A stretch of DNA of 64,000 bases from DAOUJI01 sp965219565 (GTDB lineage: Bacteria; Chloroflexota; Dehalococcoidia; Lucifugimonadales; JAGWBF01), in contig OZ244780.1 of assembly GCA_965219565.1 (NCBI GenBank), positions 1,550,001 to 1,614,000 of the forward strand. The letters run 5' to 3'. The position numbers and the translations under genes are program-made. Below are positions 22,739 through 34,021 of this stretch, in pieces. The first letter of the stretch is position 1. Each line of letters starts with the position of its first letter. The notes beneath the pieces were generated by a model. That model saw only the letters and a program-made list of their open reading frames with translations, ran no database searches and was not told where the DNA came from.

Positions 22739-24382
22739 ATGGCGAGAACGACCGATAGGAAGACGGGAACGAAACGGGCGGCCATCTACGCCCGCGTGTC
22801 GGACAAGAGCCAGGACACGGAGGAGAAGACCTCCATATCGGAGCAGATAAGCGACATGGAGGCCCACTGCGAACGCCGGGGGCTGACCATCACCGCACGC
22901 TACCAGGAGGTGGGACGGGGCTGGTCCAAGAACCGCCCCGAGTTCCAGCGGATGCTGGCCGACGCCAGAAAGGGACGCTTCGACACCATCGTCTGCTGGA
23001 AATCGGACAGGCTCAGCCGGGGCATGTACCCCGCAGCCGTCCTCATGGAGGTCATCGAGGCGTACCAGATAGATCTGGAGGCCGTCTTGGACTCCATCGA
23101 CATGAAGACCTTCGGCCTCATGGCGGCCATCGGCAAGATCGAGCTGGACAACTTCCGGGAGAGGTCCTCGATGGGCAAGCGCGGCTCGGCCAAGCAGGGC
23201 CGCATCCCGGTCAACAACGTCCCCTTCGGGTACAGGCTCGGAGAGGGCCGCAGGCCGGTGGTGGTGGAGTCCGAGGCCGAGGTCGTCCGCCGCGTCTTCC
23301 GCATGTACGTCCGCGAGGGAATGGGGGCTCCGGCCATCGCCAAGCAGCTGAACGCCGAAGGCGTCCCCACTCCCAGGGCCGTAGGGCCGTGGTACGACGC
23401 AATAGTCACCCGCATCTTGAGTCACGAGGCATACAGCGGCACCTGGTATTTCGGCAAGCGCCGCCACGTCGCCACCGAGCACGGGATGAGGAGATACAAC
23501 CGGCCGGAGGACGAGTGGGTCGGGGTTCCCTTCCCGCCGATCGTGGACGATGAGATATGGGAGCAGGCGCAGGAGGCCAAGAAGCGAAGGCTGACCCGTT
23601 CTGGCCGCAACACCAAGCTCTTCTATCTCTTGCAGCACCTGGTCAGGTGCGCCGAGTGCGGCCTCCTCATGGGCTGCCGGGCCAATAGACGGCAGACCAC
23701 CACGCGCGGCGGCAAAGCCTACAGGATTGCGCTGGACCCCCCACGCCGCTACTACATGTGCTACGGAATGCTGAAGGAGAGCGTCAAGTGCCGGGAGCAC
23801 TCCCATATCAGGGCGGAGCAGCTCGAAAGTGTGGTATGGGGCGAGGTCAAGAGGGTGTTGGAGAACCCGGACCTGATCGTCGCCAGCCTCGAAGCCCTGG
23901 ACGCCGAGGCACAGGATGGAGGATTGGCCGACGAGATAGCCAAAGCAGAGCGGGACCTGCAAAAGGTCCAGATGGAGGAGGACCGCGCCATCAGGCTCTT
24001 CGTGTCGGGGAAGATCACCGAGAAGCAGCTCGACCATCAGCGCAGGTTCATCACCGAGCGGTTGGAGACTCTGCGTCTGGTGCTGGACGACAACCGCGCC
24101 CGCGAATCCGCGCTGACCGAGAAGCGGGCGCTGGCGGAGCACATCGTCGAGTGGACGCAGCGGGCCGGAGACAGGCTGGACAGCCTGTCGGACAAGGGAC
24201 GCAGGGAGGTGCTTGAGCTACTTCTGGACGGGGCGACCATCGACCGGCACAACAAGATCAACCTGACCCTGGCCATCCCGACTGAGGATGTCATGTCGAT
24301 TGCAGAACGGAGTGCGATGATCGAACGCAACAACACTGGAAACGTAGCGGATGGGCACCCCTTGAAATATGGTGCGGCCTGA
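22739..24382 (+). CDS. Large serine recombinase (integrase)
   Basis: This 547-residue site-specific recombinase is expected to integrate and excise the element. The resolvase-type catalytic domain begins A-A-I-Y-A-R-V-S with Ser21 as the probable nucleophile, and includes K-S-D-R-L-S-R-G. The Recombinase domain (about 160-270, ending near the R-I-L-S-H-E-A-Y-S-G-T motif) is followed by a zinc ribbon with C-A-E-C-G and later Cys residues, and a coiled coil (about 400-480), the usual order in phage phiC31-like integrases. The start was set at the ATG after agaggagga. It is probably the last gene of the element. Confidence 0.92.
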   Translation: MARTTDRKTGTKRAAIYARVSDKSQDTEEKTSISEQISDMEAHCERRGLTITARYQEVGRGWSKNRPEFQRMLADARKGRFDTIVCWKSDRLSRGMYPAAVLMEVIEAYQIDLEAVLDSIDMKTFGLMAAIGKIELDNFRERSSMGKRGSAKQGRIPVNNVPFGYRLGEGRRPVVVESEAEVVRRVFRMYVREGMGAPAIAKQLNAEGVPTPRAVGPWYDAIVTRILSHEAYSGTWYFGKRRHVATEHGMRRYNRPEDEWVGVPFPPIVDDEIWEQAQEAKKRRLTRSGRNTKLFYLLQHLVRCAECGLLMGCRANRRQTTTRGGKAYRIALDPPRRYYMCYGMLKESVKCREHSHIRAEQLESVVWGEVKRVLENPDLIVASLEALDAEAQDGGLADEIAKAERDLQKVQMEEDRAIRLFVSGKITEKQLDHQRRFITERLETLRLVLDDNRARESALTEKRALAEHIVEWTQRAGDRLDSLSDKGRREVLELLLDGATIDRHNKINLTLAIPTEDVMSIAERSAMIERNNTGNVADGHPLKYGAA

Positions 24383-24680
24383 GTTTTGGAGGCTTACGGT
24401 ACAGTTACGGTGGTAGCGATAAGACGGTGTTAGTCTATAGGCCATCCGGTGGTATGCATCGTTATCAAGGGGAATTTTACTTGCCTGAGAGTGTGGCGGA
24501 GAACCAACTATCCCGCAATGAACAAGGGAAAGGGCCCGTGTTAATGGAGATGTCGTGTAACACTACGCGCTGGAGACGGTACAACTAGCAGAGACAGTAT
24601 GAAAGGGTCATAAATCAAGAGTGCGGCCTCCCGCAGAGTGAGCTTACGAGGGTTAACTAACTATAAGGAGACACCATTGG
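24383..24680. other. Spacer at the composition boundary
   Basis: About 300 bp after the recombinase contain no gene, tRNA or strong repeat. Composition drops from the GC-rich element to an AT-richer sequence here, so an element end could lie within it. Confidence 0.4.
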
Positions 24681-25172
24681 TTGACAGTTATGAGCCGCCC
24701 TATGTGGAAGGACATATATAAGGAAGCTATAGCTGGCGGCCCACACGACTTCCTAACTAATTTCGCCTTCCTCACAAATACAGCCATCCGATTTGTCCTA
24801 TACATTCCAACCTGCCTTCTTACGCTTGTCTCAACGCTGACGATCGGAATCGCTGCATCTGTTCCGTTGGTAGGGCCATTGGTGTTCTTTCCATTGAGTG
24901 CTGTTTGGGCTCTTATTCTTGGCATTCTGTCCGGGAGTTCATTGTTGTGGTACCGATCTCCGTTGACAAGGCCATTTCTCTTTCTACCCGGTGTGATGGC
25001 GGCGAATGTGGGGTTTACATATTCATCGTGTGTCCCACATATGGGCGAACGAGGCCAGAAAACCCTAAAGCTGAGCATCTGTGACAGCTGGCCCCATTCT
25101 CGTAGTGTAATCCAATTCTATCTAGCGTTGGAACGTATACACCGACAGTCGGTGGAGGAAGGAAATGAATGA
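24681..25172 (+). CDS. Unknown small membrane protein
   Basis: The 163-residue protein has hydrophobic segments at about 35-60, 62-90 and 95-115 flanked by polar ends, suggesting two or three membrane helices. No family is recognised. The frame starts at TTG 24681 with aaggag 10 bases before; ATG 24690 is an alternative with poorer spacing. Base composition is clearly lower in GC than both flanks, which suggests a separate transfer. The stop overlaps the next gene by 8 bases. Confidence 0.55.
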   Translation: MTVMSRPMWKDIYKEAIAGGPHDFLTNFAFLTNTAIRFVLYIPTCLLTLVSTLTIGIAASVPLVGPLVFFPLSAVWALILGILSGSSLLWYRSPLTRPFLFLPGVMAANVGFTYSSCVPHMGERGQKTLKLSICDSWPHSRSVIQFYLALERIHRQSVEEGNE

Positions 25173-25383
25173 CGACGATCGTGAACAACAAGACATCGAT
25201 GAGCAACTTGATGCTCTCGTAGCGTTCAAGAACCAGAATCCTAGCAACAAGGAACTCTATGAATTGGGTGGAATTCTAGCAGGCCACATTGTGATGCTGG
25301 AAATGACACTGGCGTGGTTGATAGCTAAGGAAAACCTGACCGCAAATTTCGGGCAATGGTCGAACATCATTGAAGGAATGTAA
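25165..25383 (+). CDS. Unknown small acidic protein
   Basis: The 72-residue protein has an acidic N-terminus (M-N-D-D-D-R-E-Q-Q-D) and a helical C-terminal half with a weakly hydrophobic segment. It is not recognised. A ggaggaagg signal sits just before the ATG, inside the end of the upstream gene, so the two are probably translated together. Confidence 0.55.
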   Translation: MNDDDREQQDIDEQLDALVAFKNQNPSNKELYELGGILAGHIVMLEMTLAWLIAKENLTANFGQWSNIIEGM

Positions 25384-25621
25384 GAGATAGGTCCTTACCC
25401 GCGCAGCCTGCAATATGGTCTTAGGGTCACATTACGCCGGCTCCGAGAACACGTAGCTATTTGGCAGCAGTCTTTAGGTCAGACTTGAAATGGTCCGCTA
25501 GTCCTACCGTATATAATTTCCACTACAATGCAAGGTAAATCGAAGAACTAGGGCAAGGAATCGTTGGCGGAAGTGTTACGATAGTAATACATCCTTAATC
25601 AGGAGAGAGGTCAGGCTTACG
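25384..25621. other. AT-rich spacer, nothing recognised
   Basis: The 238 bp contain no ORF of useful length and no obvious repeat. A Shine-Dalgarno sequence for the next gene (aggagagagg) lies near its end. Confidence 0.4.
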
Positions 25622-25978
25622 ATGGGAAGCTTTCACACTTTGGTTGAGATAGGCAATCTCAATGGAGCCGAGTTCGAGTCGGTGGAAGCGTTGGTTGACA
25701 CCGGAGCGGTTTACTCGATGTTGCCTGACTCGTTGCTGCGAGACTCACTTGGATTGACCCCGATGGAAGAGATTAAGTTCACCTTGGCGGACGGAAGCAC
25801 GAAAATATTGGGGGTAGGTGAAGCTCGGTTCAAAATTGGCGATAGAGAACGCATCAGCCAGGTCGTGTTCGGGCCGGAAGGCAGGTTCCTGTTAGGCGCT
25901 GTGACACTTCAAAGTTTCGGGTTGATTGCCGATACAACCCACCATCGGTTGATTCCAGCAATGGAGTTGACTCTTTAG
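25622..25978 (+). CDS. Retropepsin-like (clan AA) aspartic protease
   Basis: This 118-residue protein has the single-lobe aspartic protease layout: A-L-V-D-T-G-A (catalytic Asp in D-T-G, about residue 26) followed by V-Y-S-M-L-P, a central beta hairpin, and the C-terminal L-L-G-A-V-T-L-Q-S-F-G-L motif before a short end. Single-lobe bacterial members are expected to act as dimers; their substrates are mostly unknown. The ATG has aggagagagg upstream. It lies alone before valS. Confidence 0.8.
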   Translation: MGSFHTLVEIGNLNGAEFESVEALVDTGAVYSMLPDSLLRDSLGLTPMEEIKFTLADGSTKILGVGEARFKIGDRERISQVVFGPEGRFLLGAVTLQSFGLIADTTHHRLIPAMELTL

Positions 25979-26023
25979 GTACGTACACCACAACCGCACT
26001 CAATAGTCCCAACCAAACGGTAA

Positions 26024-26032
26024 TGCTATAAA
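26024..26032 (+). promoter_or_regulatory. Possible extended -10 box for valS
   Basis: TGCTATAAA ends 9 bases before the valS ATG. If used, transcription would begin almost at the start codon, giving a nearly leaderless mRNA. No convincing -35 was seen. Confidence 0.35.
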
Positions 26033-26041
26033 GGACGGAAC

Positions 26042-28792
26042 ATGGCCCCTCAGCCTGGGAGCGACATACCAAAGGCTTATAAAGCGTCAGATGTGGAGTC
26101 CCGCATCTACCAGTCGTGGATGGACGCGGGCCACTTTACGCCGACGCCCGACCCGGACAAGGTCCCCTTCGTCATTATCATGCCCCCGCCCAACGTGACG
26201 GGTGAGCTGCACCTGGGCCACGCTCTGACCGCCTCCATTGAGGACATCCTGACCCGGTGGCACCGGATGATGGGCGACCCCACGTTGTGGCTGCCGGGCA
26301 AGGACCACGCGGGCATCGCGACCCAGTGGGTGGTCGAGCAGCAGTTGGCCAGGGAAGGCACGTCCCGGTATGAAATCGGGCGGGAGAAGTTCGAGGAGCG
26401 GGTATGGGAATGGGTGAGGCTGTACGGCAACCGGATTGACGAGCAGCATAAGCGCCTGGGCACGTCCTGCGACTGGACTCGGCTCAGCTTCACGTTGGAC
26501 CCCGGCCCCAGCCTGGCGGTGCGCACCACTTTCGTGAACCTTTACAACGAGGGCCTCATATACAAGGGCGAGCGAATCATCAACTGGTGCCCAAGGTGCT
26601 CTACGGCTCTGTCTGACCTGGAAGTGGAGCACGAGGAACTGGAGGGCGGCCTCTACTACATCCGATACCCTATGATTGACGGCTCCGGCTCCGTGACAGT
26701 GGCGACAACGCGACCAGAAACCATGTTGGGCGACACCGGCGTGGCCGTCAGCCCAAACGACGAGCGGTACGCGGGCCTCATAGGCGGCATGCTCGTCCTT
26801 CCCATCATTGGCAGGGAGCTGCCGGTGGTGGCCGACGACGCCATCGACCCCGAGTTTGGAACGGGAGCCCTGAAGGTGACTCCCGCCCACGACCCCGTGG
26901 ACTTCGAGATAGGACAACGCCACGGGCTGGAGCAGGTTACGGTCATTGGCTTGGACGGGACGATGACGCCTGACGCCGGACCGTACCAGGGCCAGGACAG
27001 ATTTGAGGCCCGGAAGGGCGTGGTGGCCCAACTGGAGTCGGAGGGGTTTCTGGAACGACAGGAGGCCCACCGCCACGCTGTGGGCCATTGCCAGCGCTGC
27101 AATACTGTCGTGGAACCGCTGGTCAGTGCCCAGTGGTTCATGAACGTCGGGCATCACACCGACCCGGACTCCGTCGCAGGTCGGGCTTACAGCGCAGTTG
27201 ACGAGGGGCGAATTCGCATCATTCCGGAGAGGTTCGGAGCGGTGTACCGGAACTGGCTTGAGAACATCCGGGACTGGTGCGTGAGCCGCCAGCTTTGGTG
27301 GGGCCACAGGATTCCGGTGTGGTACTGCTCCGCTTGCGGCAAAGAGTTCGCGGCGGTTGAGGACCCGGCGGAGTGCATCGGGTGCAAGTCTACTCAGATT
27401 GAGCAGGACCCCGACGTGCTGGACACCTGGTTCTCGTCGGGCCTGTGGACTCACTCCACGCTTGGCTGGCCTACGGACAACGGCGACATGGGCTACTTCT
27501 ACCCCTGGCCCGACCACGACCATGCCACTATGGGCCATGATTCTTTCGTCATGGAGACCGGGTACGACATCCTCTTTTTCTGGGTGGCCCGGATGATCAT
27601 GATGGGTCTGGTCAACACCGACCGTGAGCCGTTCCACACTGTCTTCCTCCACGGCTTGATACGGGACGCTCAGGGCGTGAAGATGAGCAAGACCAGGGGC
27701 AACGTCGTGGACCCCCTTCAGTTGCTCGACGAGTACGGCGCCGACGCCCTCCGGTTTGCGCTGACCACGGGCACCGCTCCCGGAAACGACCTGCGGATAG
27801 GAGAGTCCAAGCTGGAGTCCAGCCGCAACTTCGCGAACAAGTTGTGGAACGCTTCGCGGTTCGTCATGTCCAGCCTGGAGGGGGCCGACCAGGACCTCTT
27901 GAAGGGATGGTTCGACGGAGAACTTGCCGATGACGCCCCACGCCAAGACCGCTGGATTATTCACCGCCTGAACGAGGTCACCGGAACGGTTCAGGAGAAT
28001 CTCAAAGCCTATGAGTTCGGCGAAGCCCAGAGGGAGGTGTATGAATTCCTCTGGGGCGACTACTGCGACTGGTACATCGAGCTTTCCAAGATACGCCTCA
28101 GGGCTGGAGACTCGTCTCCTTTGCGTATTCTCTCCCACGTGCTGGAACGGACCCTCCGCCTTCTCCACCCCTTCATGCCCTTCATTACGGAGGAGGTTTG
28201 GAAGAACCTGCGGAGCCGCTTGCCGGACGAAGGTGGCTTACCCGAATCCATCATGATTGCGCCCTACCCGACCTACGACGAGAGCCGTGTGTATGAGTCC
28301 TCGAACCGGGACATGACGGCCCTCATATCGGCCATTAGGGCAATCCGCAATGCGCGGGCGCAGCTTCGACTGCCGGCAGGTCAGATGCTTGAGGCCACAG
28401 TCGCGGCCAACTCCATGCGGGAAGCTGTGGATGAGGAGGCCGAATCCATCAAGGCCCTGGCCCGCGTCTCTCTGCTGCACATCGTGGACAGTCGGGCGGA
28501 AAGCCCCAACGGCGACAGGGAAGCGGCCCAGGCCATGACACTCGTTGTGGACCCTCTGGTTGTCACGCTGCCGTTGGAGGGCCTAGTGGACCTGGCCGCC
28601 GAGCGTGAGCGGTTGGAAAAGGAAATGAAGGAGTGCGTCTCTAATCTACAACGAGTGGAGACCCTTCTCTCCAATCCCAACTTTGTCGCCAAAGCCAAGG
28701 AAGAGGTTGTGGAGCAGGAGCGGGAGCGTTTGCAGGGGTTGTCTGACAGGCGAGTCAGGCTCGGCGAAGCCCTGGAGCAACTTCGGGTCTAA
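26042..28792 (+). CDS. valS: Valyl-tRNA synthetase
   Basis: The 916-residue class I synthetase charges tRNA-Val in the cytoplasm. The HIGH motif appears as H-L-G-H (about residues 57-60) after P-P-P-N-V-T-G, and the KMSKS loop as K-M-S-K-T (about 547-551). The editing domain contains T-T-R-P-E-T-M. A zinc-type Cys cluster is seen in W-Y-C-S-A-C-G, and the C-terminal coiled coil is present. Length is normal. It is the first clear chromosomal gene to the right of the element and converges with the gene at 28808. Confidence 0.97.
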   Translation: MAPQPGSDIPKAYKASDVESRIYQSWMDAGHFTPTPDPDKVPFVIIMPPPNVTGELHLGHALTASIEDILTRWHRMMGDPTLWLPGKDHAGIATQWVVEQQLAREGTSRYEIGREKFEERVWEWVRLYGNRIDEQHKRLGTSCDWTRLSFTLDPGPSLAVRTTFVNLYNEGLIYKGERIINWCPRCSTALSDLEVEHEELEGGLYYIRYPMIDGSGSVTVATTRPETMLGDTGVAVSPNDERYAGLIGGMLVLPIIGRELPVVADDAIDPEFGTGALKVTPAHDPVDFEIGQRHGLEQVTVIGLDGTMTPDAGPYQGQDRFEARKGVVAQLESEGFLERQEAHRHAVGHCQRCNTVVEPLVSAQWFMNVGHHTDPDSVAGRAYSAVDEGRIRIIPERFGAVYRNWLENIRDWCVSRQLWWGHRIPVWYCSACGKEFAAVEDPAECIGCKSTQIEQDPDVLDTWFSSGLWTHSTLGWPTDNGDMGYFYPWPDHDHATMGHDSFVMETGYDILFFWVARMIMMGLVNTDREPFHTVFLHGLIRDAQGVKMSKTRGNVVDPLQLLDEYGADALRFALTTGTAPGNDLRIGESKLESSRNFANKLWNASRFVMSSLEGADQDLLKGWFDGELADDAPRQDRWIIHRLNEVTGTVQENLKAYEFGEAQREVYEFLWGDYCDWYIELSKIRLRAGDSSPLRILSHVLERTLRLLHPFMPFITEEVWKNLRSRLPDEGGLPESIMIAPYPTYDESRVYESSNRDMTALISAIRAIRNARAQLRLPAGQMLEATVAANSMREAVDEEAESIKALARVSLLHIVDSRAESPNGDREAAQAMTLVVDPLVVTLPLEGLVDLAAERERLEKEMKECVSNLQRVETLLSNPNFVAKAKEEVVEQERERLQGLSDRRVRLGEALEQLRV

Positions 28793-28807
28793 CCGGAATT
28801 CCGACGG

Positions 28808-29539
28808 TCAGAGCCTGGCCCTGTTGGCCGGGGTGGAAGCCTTCAGCCGCTTGAGCCTCTCCAGCCCCTTGCGGGTGTCGCTGGCCACTCTTGCCGGGTC
28901 CCACAACTCAACCCTGCGCTTGAACAGCCAGTAAGTGAACTCCTTCAATCCCGTCAGGCTCATCGAGCGGCGTGCCGGGGTCCCTTTGGACTTGAGGAAT
29001 TGCCTGGCAAGGTTGGTCCTGGTTTCCTGGTAGAGAATCGGGAAGGCTTCCTCCACCAGGTCTTCTCTGTCAGCGTACCCCTTGGCTAGATGGCGTTTCC
29101 TGACCTCTTCCTCGACGGCCAGTTGCAGCGCCTCTTCCACCACCACGCCGTACCAGAAGTTAAGCACGGCCTGGTGCTTGCTGGATCCTATGAGGTTCTT
29201 GAAACTCCGGTCATCCACTTCCTCGGGCAGTGGACCCCCAAACAGAAGGTCCTCCTTCTCGTTCGTCGGGACCAGACCGTCTATGTCGGCGCAAAGCCTT
29301 TCGGCGAGCACAATCCAGTCGAAGGCTTCTCCCTGAAGCAGATATGAGTATGTCCGGCCTTCATGCTCCTCGGAAGCGATAGTCCACATGCCTACGGCTT
29401 CCAGGAGGGCTAGGGGCCAGGGCCGCCCCGCCTTAACCGCTGTTCGGAAATGGCTGATGGCGTCCCCATCCATCGGCGCGGGCGGGTCCGTCGGATGGAC
29501 GGGAGATTCGATGACCTGGGCTGCCTCTTCCGTTGTCAT
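28808..29539 (-). CDS. Conserved hypothetical protein
   Basis: The 243-residue protein is not a family I recognise by motif. It is largely helical and acidic in the first two thirds, with many Trp residues, and ends in a basic segment (K-G-L-E-R-L-K-R-L-K). No signal peptide or membrane helix is seen. The ATG overlaps the stop of the HhH gene upstream, so it is probably the last gene of the prs-secA transcript. Confidence 0.7.
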   Translation of the reverse strand: MTTEEAAQVIESPVHPTDPPAPMDGDAISHFRTAVKAGRPWPLALLEAVGMWTIASEEHEGRTYSYLLQGEAFDWIVLAERLCADIDGLVPTNEKEDLLFGGPLPEEVDDRSFKNLIGSSKHQAVLNFWYGVVVEEALQLAVEEEVRKRHLAKGYADREDLVEEAFPILYQETRTNLARQFLKSKGTPARRSMSLTGLKEFTYWLFKRRVELWDPARVASDTRKGLERLKRLKASTPANRARL

Positions 29540-30018
29540 TCGGGTCCGCTTCCCTTGGCCCGCATGTATTCGATGTGCTTGAGAAGGTTTTGGGCAGCCT
29601 TCTCACCCATCTTGGGAATCTGGTGGATGCGTCCGTCGTGTATGGCCTGCTCCAAGTCTTCGAGAGTGGACACTCCCAATTCGCGGGCGATGGCAATGGC
29701 CGTCTTCGGGCCTACACCGGGAATCTCGGTGAGGTCGAGAACGCCTGCTGGAAACTCGGCCTTGAGTGTTTCGTAGGCGTCCATCCTGCCGGTGGTGACC
29801 AGTTCGGCGGTCTTGGAGCTTATGGCCTCGCCGAACCCGGGTATTTCGGCCAGGTCCATCTCGTCCCGGACGGCCTCTTCCAGAGAGAAGTCGAGGTTTT
29901 CGATGGTCCTTGCGGCCCGTTGGTATGCCCGGATTTTGAAGAAGCTGTCGCCCTTCATCTCCAGGAAGACGGCCATGTTGTCGAAGACCTGAGCGATCTC
30001 TTGATTGTCTATGGGCAT
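29536..30018 (-). CDS. Stand-alone PolX-type helix-hairpin-helix protein
   Basis: The 160-residue protein resembles the N-terminal part of bacterial family X DNA polymerase: I-A-x-x-F-x-x-M-A, then F-K-I-R-A-Y-Q-R-A-A-R-T-I, and two HhH motifs (I-P-G-F-G-E-A-I and I-P-G-V-G-P-K-T-A). The polymerase palm and the PHP exonuclease domains are absent; it stops after a third HhH-like motif (I-P-K-M-G-E-K-A). It probably binds DNA without sequence preference. It lies 18 bases after secA and overlaps the next gene. Confidence 0.8.
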   Translation of the reverse strand: MPIDNQEIAQVFDNMAVFLEMKGDSFFKIRAYQRAARTIENLDFSLEEAVRDEMDLAEIPGFGEAISSKTAELVTTGRMDAYETLKAEFPAGVLDLTEIPGVGPKTAIAIARELGVSTLEDLEQAIHDGRIHQIPKMGEKAAQNLLKHIEYMRAKGSGPE

Positions 30019-30036
30019 GAAGACCGCTCTCTCCTG

Positions 30037-32664
<2,628 letters not shown>

Positions 32665-32698
32665 CAATACACCTTTGGGGCACGCCTTGCCTGAAGGG

Positions 32699-33646
32699 TT
32701 ATCCGAACAGCGCCCCCACGGATTCCCCCTCGTGGATGCGGCGTATCGCCTCCCCTAGCAGAGGGGCCACCGACAGTACGGTTATTTTACCGTTGCGCTT
32801 CTCTTTAGCCACCGGGATGGTGTCAGTCACTACCAACTCCGTAAGGGGACTGTTAATGATGTTGGACGCGGCGCTGCCCGTTAGGACGGGGTGGGTTACG
32901 CAGGCGTAGATTGCTTTTACTCCCCGCTGGTTAAGGGCCTCAGCCGCCGCCAACATGGAGCCTCCGGAGGCCACCTCGTCGTCGAAGACCACGGCCGTCC
33001 TGCCTTCCACGTCGCCGATGACGTTCAGGCTCTCGCTCTGGTCGTCGTTGCCGACACGTCGCTTCTCGATGATGGCCAGAGGGGCCTCCAGGCGTTCGGC
33101 CATGTCCCTGGCCCGCTTGCTTATGCCGATGTCCGTCGCCACCACCACAGGGTCGTCCAACTGCTTGTCCAGGAAGTAGCGGCTCAGCAGCGTGAGGGCC
33201 GTAAGCTCGTCCACGGGGATGTTGAAGAACCCCTGTATCTGGCCCGCGTGCAGGTCCATAGTAAGCAGCCTGTTGGCCCCGGCGGCCGTAAGCAGGTCCG
33301 CCACGAGCCTGGCAGTGATGGGCACTCTGGGTTGGTCCTTCTTGTCGGTGCGGCCGTAGCCGTAGTAGGGGATGACGGCCGTGACGCGGCCCGCCGACGC
33401 TCGCTTGGCGGCGTCGATCATGATGAGCAGCTCTACTAGGTGGTCGTTGACCGGGGCCGAGGTGGGTTGGATGATGAAGACGTCTTTTTGGCGGATGTTT
33501 TCCAGAATTCTCACGAAGGTGTTGTCGTTCCCGAACTTGAACACCTCCGCCTGGCCGACGGGTATGTTGAGGTAGCCGCAAACGTCCTGAGCCAGTTGGC
33601 CGTGAGCGTTGCCGGTAAGCACAGACATCTGTTGGAATGGACCCAT
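32699..33646 (-). CDS. prs: Ribose-phosphate pyrophosphokinase
   Basis: The 315-residue enzyme makes PRPP from ribose 5-phosphate and ATP for nucleotide, His and Trp synthesis. Motifs seen are the N-terminal N-D-N-T-F, the ribose-phosphate signature D-L-H-A-G-Q-I-Q-G-F-F, the flexible-loop K-R, and the PRPP-binding V-V-F-D-D-E-V-A-S-G-G-S. A gaggggaa signal precedes the ATG. A strong extended -10 promoter lies about 90 bp upstream. It probably leads the prs-secA-HhH transcript. Confidence 0.96.
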   Translation of the reverse strand: MGPFQQMSVLTGNAHGQLAQDVCGYLNIPVGQAEVFKFGNDNTFVRILENIRQKDVFIIQPTSAPVNDHLVELLIMIDAAKRASAGRVTAVIPYYGYGRTDKKDQPRVPITARLVADLLTAAGANRLLTMDLHAGQIQGFFNIPVDELTALTLLSRYFLDKQLDDPVVVATDIGISKRARDMAERLEAPLAIIEKRRVGNDDQSESLNVIGDVEGRTAVVFDDEVASGGSMLAAAEALNQRGVKAIYACVTHPVLTGSAASNIINSPLTELVVTDTIPVAKEKRNGKITVLSVAPLLGEAIRRIHEGESVGALFG

Positions 33647-33736
33647 CGTTCCCCTCTCACAACAGTTCTCGACCCGTGGGCGTCGCGTTCCGGGCCGCCG
33701 GATTATTCACTAACGGAACCCGTATCTCCACCTAAG

Positions 33737-33764
33737 ATTATAGCATAGCCCCAAGTCCCGACAA
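33737..33764 (-). promoter_or_regulatory. prs promoter
   Basis: Reading leftward, TTGTCG (33759-33764) and TATAAT (33737-33742) are 16 bases apart, and the -10 is preceded by TGC, giving an extended TGCTATAAT box. Confidence 0.7.
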
Positions 33765-33787
33765 AGGAACGGGGTGGAGTTATATTG

Positions 33788-33823
33788 CCCCTCACCCTGG
33801 GCATGAGAGTATTGAGGTGAGGG
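33788..33823. repeat. Small inverted repeat between prs and purA
   Basis: ccctcacc at 33788-33795 pairs with ggtgaggg near 33815-33823 around a 20-base loop. It lies in the 375-bp divergent region between prs and purA and has no T-run. Confidence 0.5.
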
Positions 33824-33878
33824 TGAATAATAGGGAGACCCAGCAGTGACAGCCGTCCTTCCGTAGAGGCGGCGTTTT

Positions 33879-33887
33879 TGGTATACT
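33879..33887 (+). promoter_or_regulatory. purA promoter, extended -10
   Basis: TTGGTATACT includes an extended -10 (TGGTATACT, 33879-33887). A matching -35 is poor, as is common with extended -10 promoters. The mRNA leader would be about 130 nt. Confidence 0.5.
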
Positions 33888-34021
33888 CTTGTGGGTTTTT
33901 TTAAGCCGTAGCTAGATTAACGGGCCGCTTCTGCCCTGCCGTCCGAGACCTGGGAGACGACTCGCTTCCCGTACATCCGGCGGGCTGACTGCGTGCAGGA
34001 CTCCAACTCCTCGGAGGAAAC

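Larger units (their letters stand above)
2789..24382 (+). mobile_element. Integrative conjugative-type element (approximate extent)
   Basis: This GC-rich block carries type IV secretion genes (8661-19356), several HTH regulators, a repeat-rich non-coding region and a large serine recombinase at its right side. Composition drops just after 24382 and housekeeping genes start at 26042, so the right end is probably close to the recombinase. The left end is not visible; the adhesin at 1-2445 may also belong to it. No attachment-site duplication can be recognised from one end alone. The extent is inferred from gene content and composition. Confidence 0.6.

Noticed and set aside
26087..28168. 693-codon minus-strand frame opposite valS
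   Set aside because: It is an antisense shadow; valS on the plus strand has all class I synthetase motifs.
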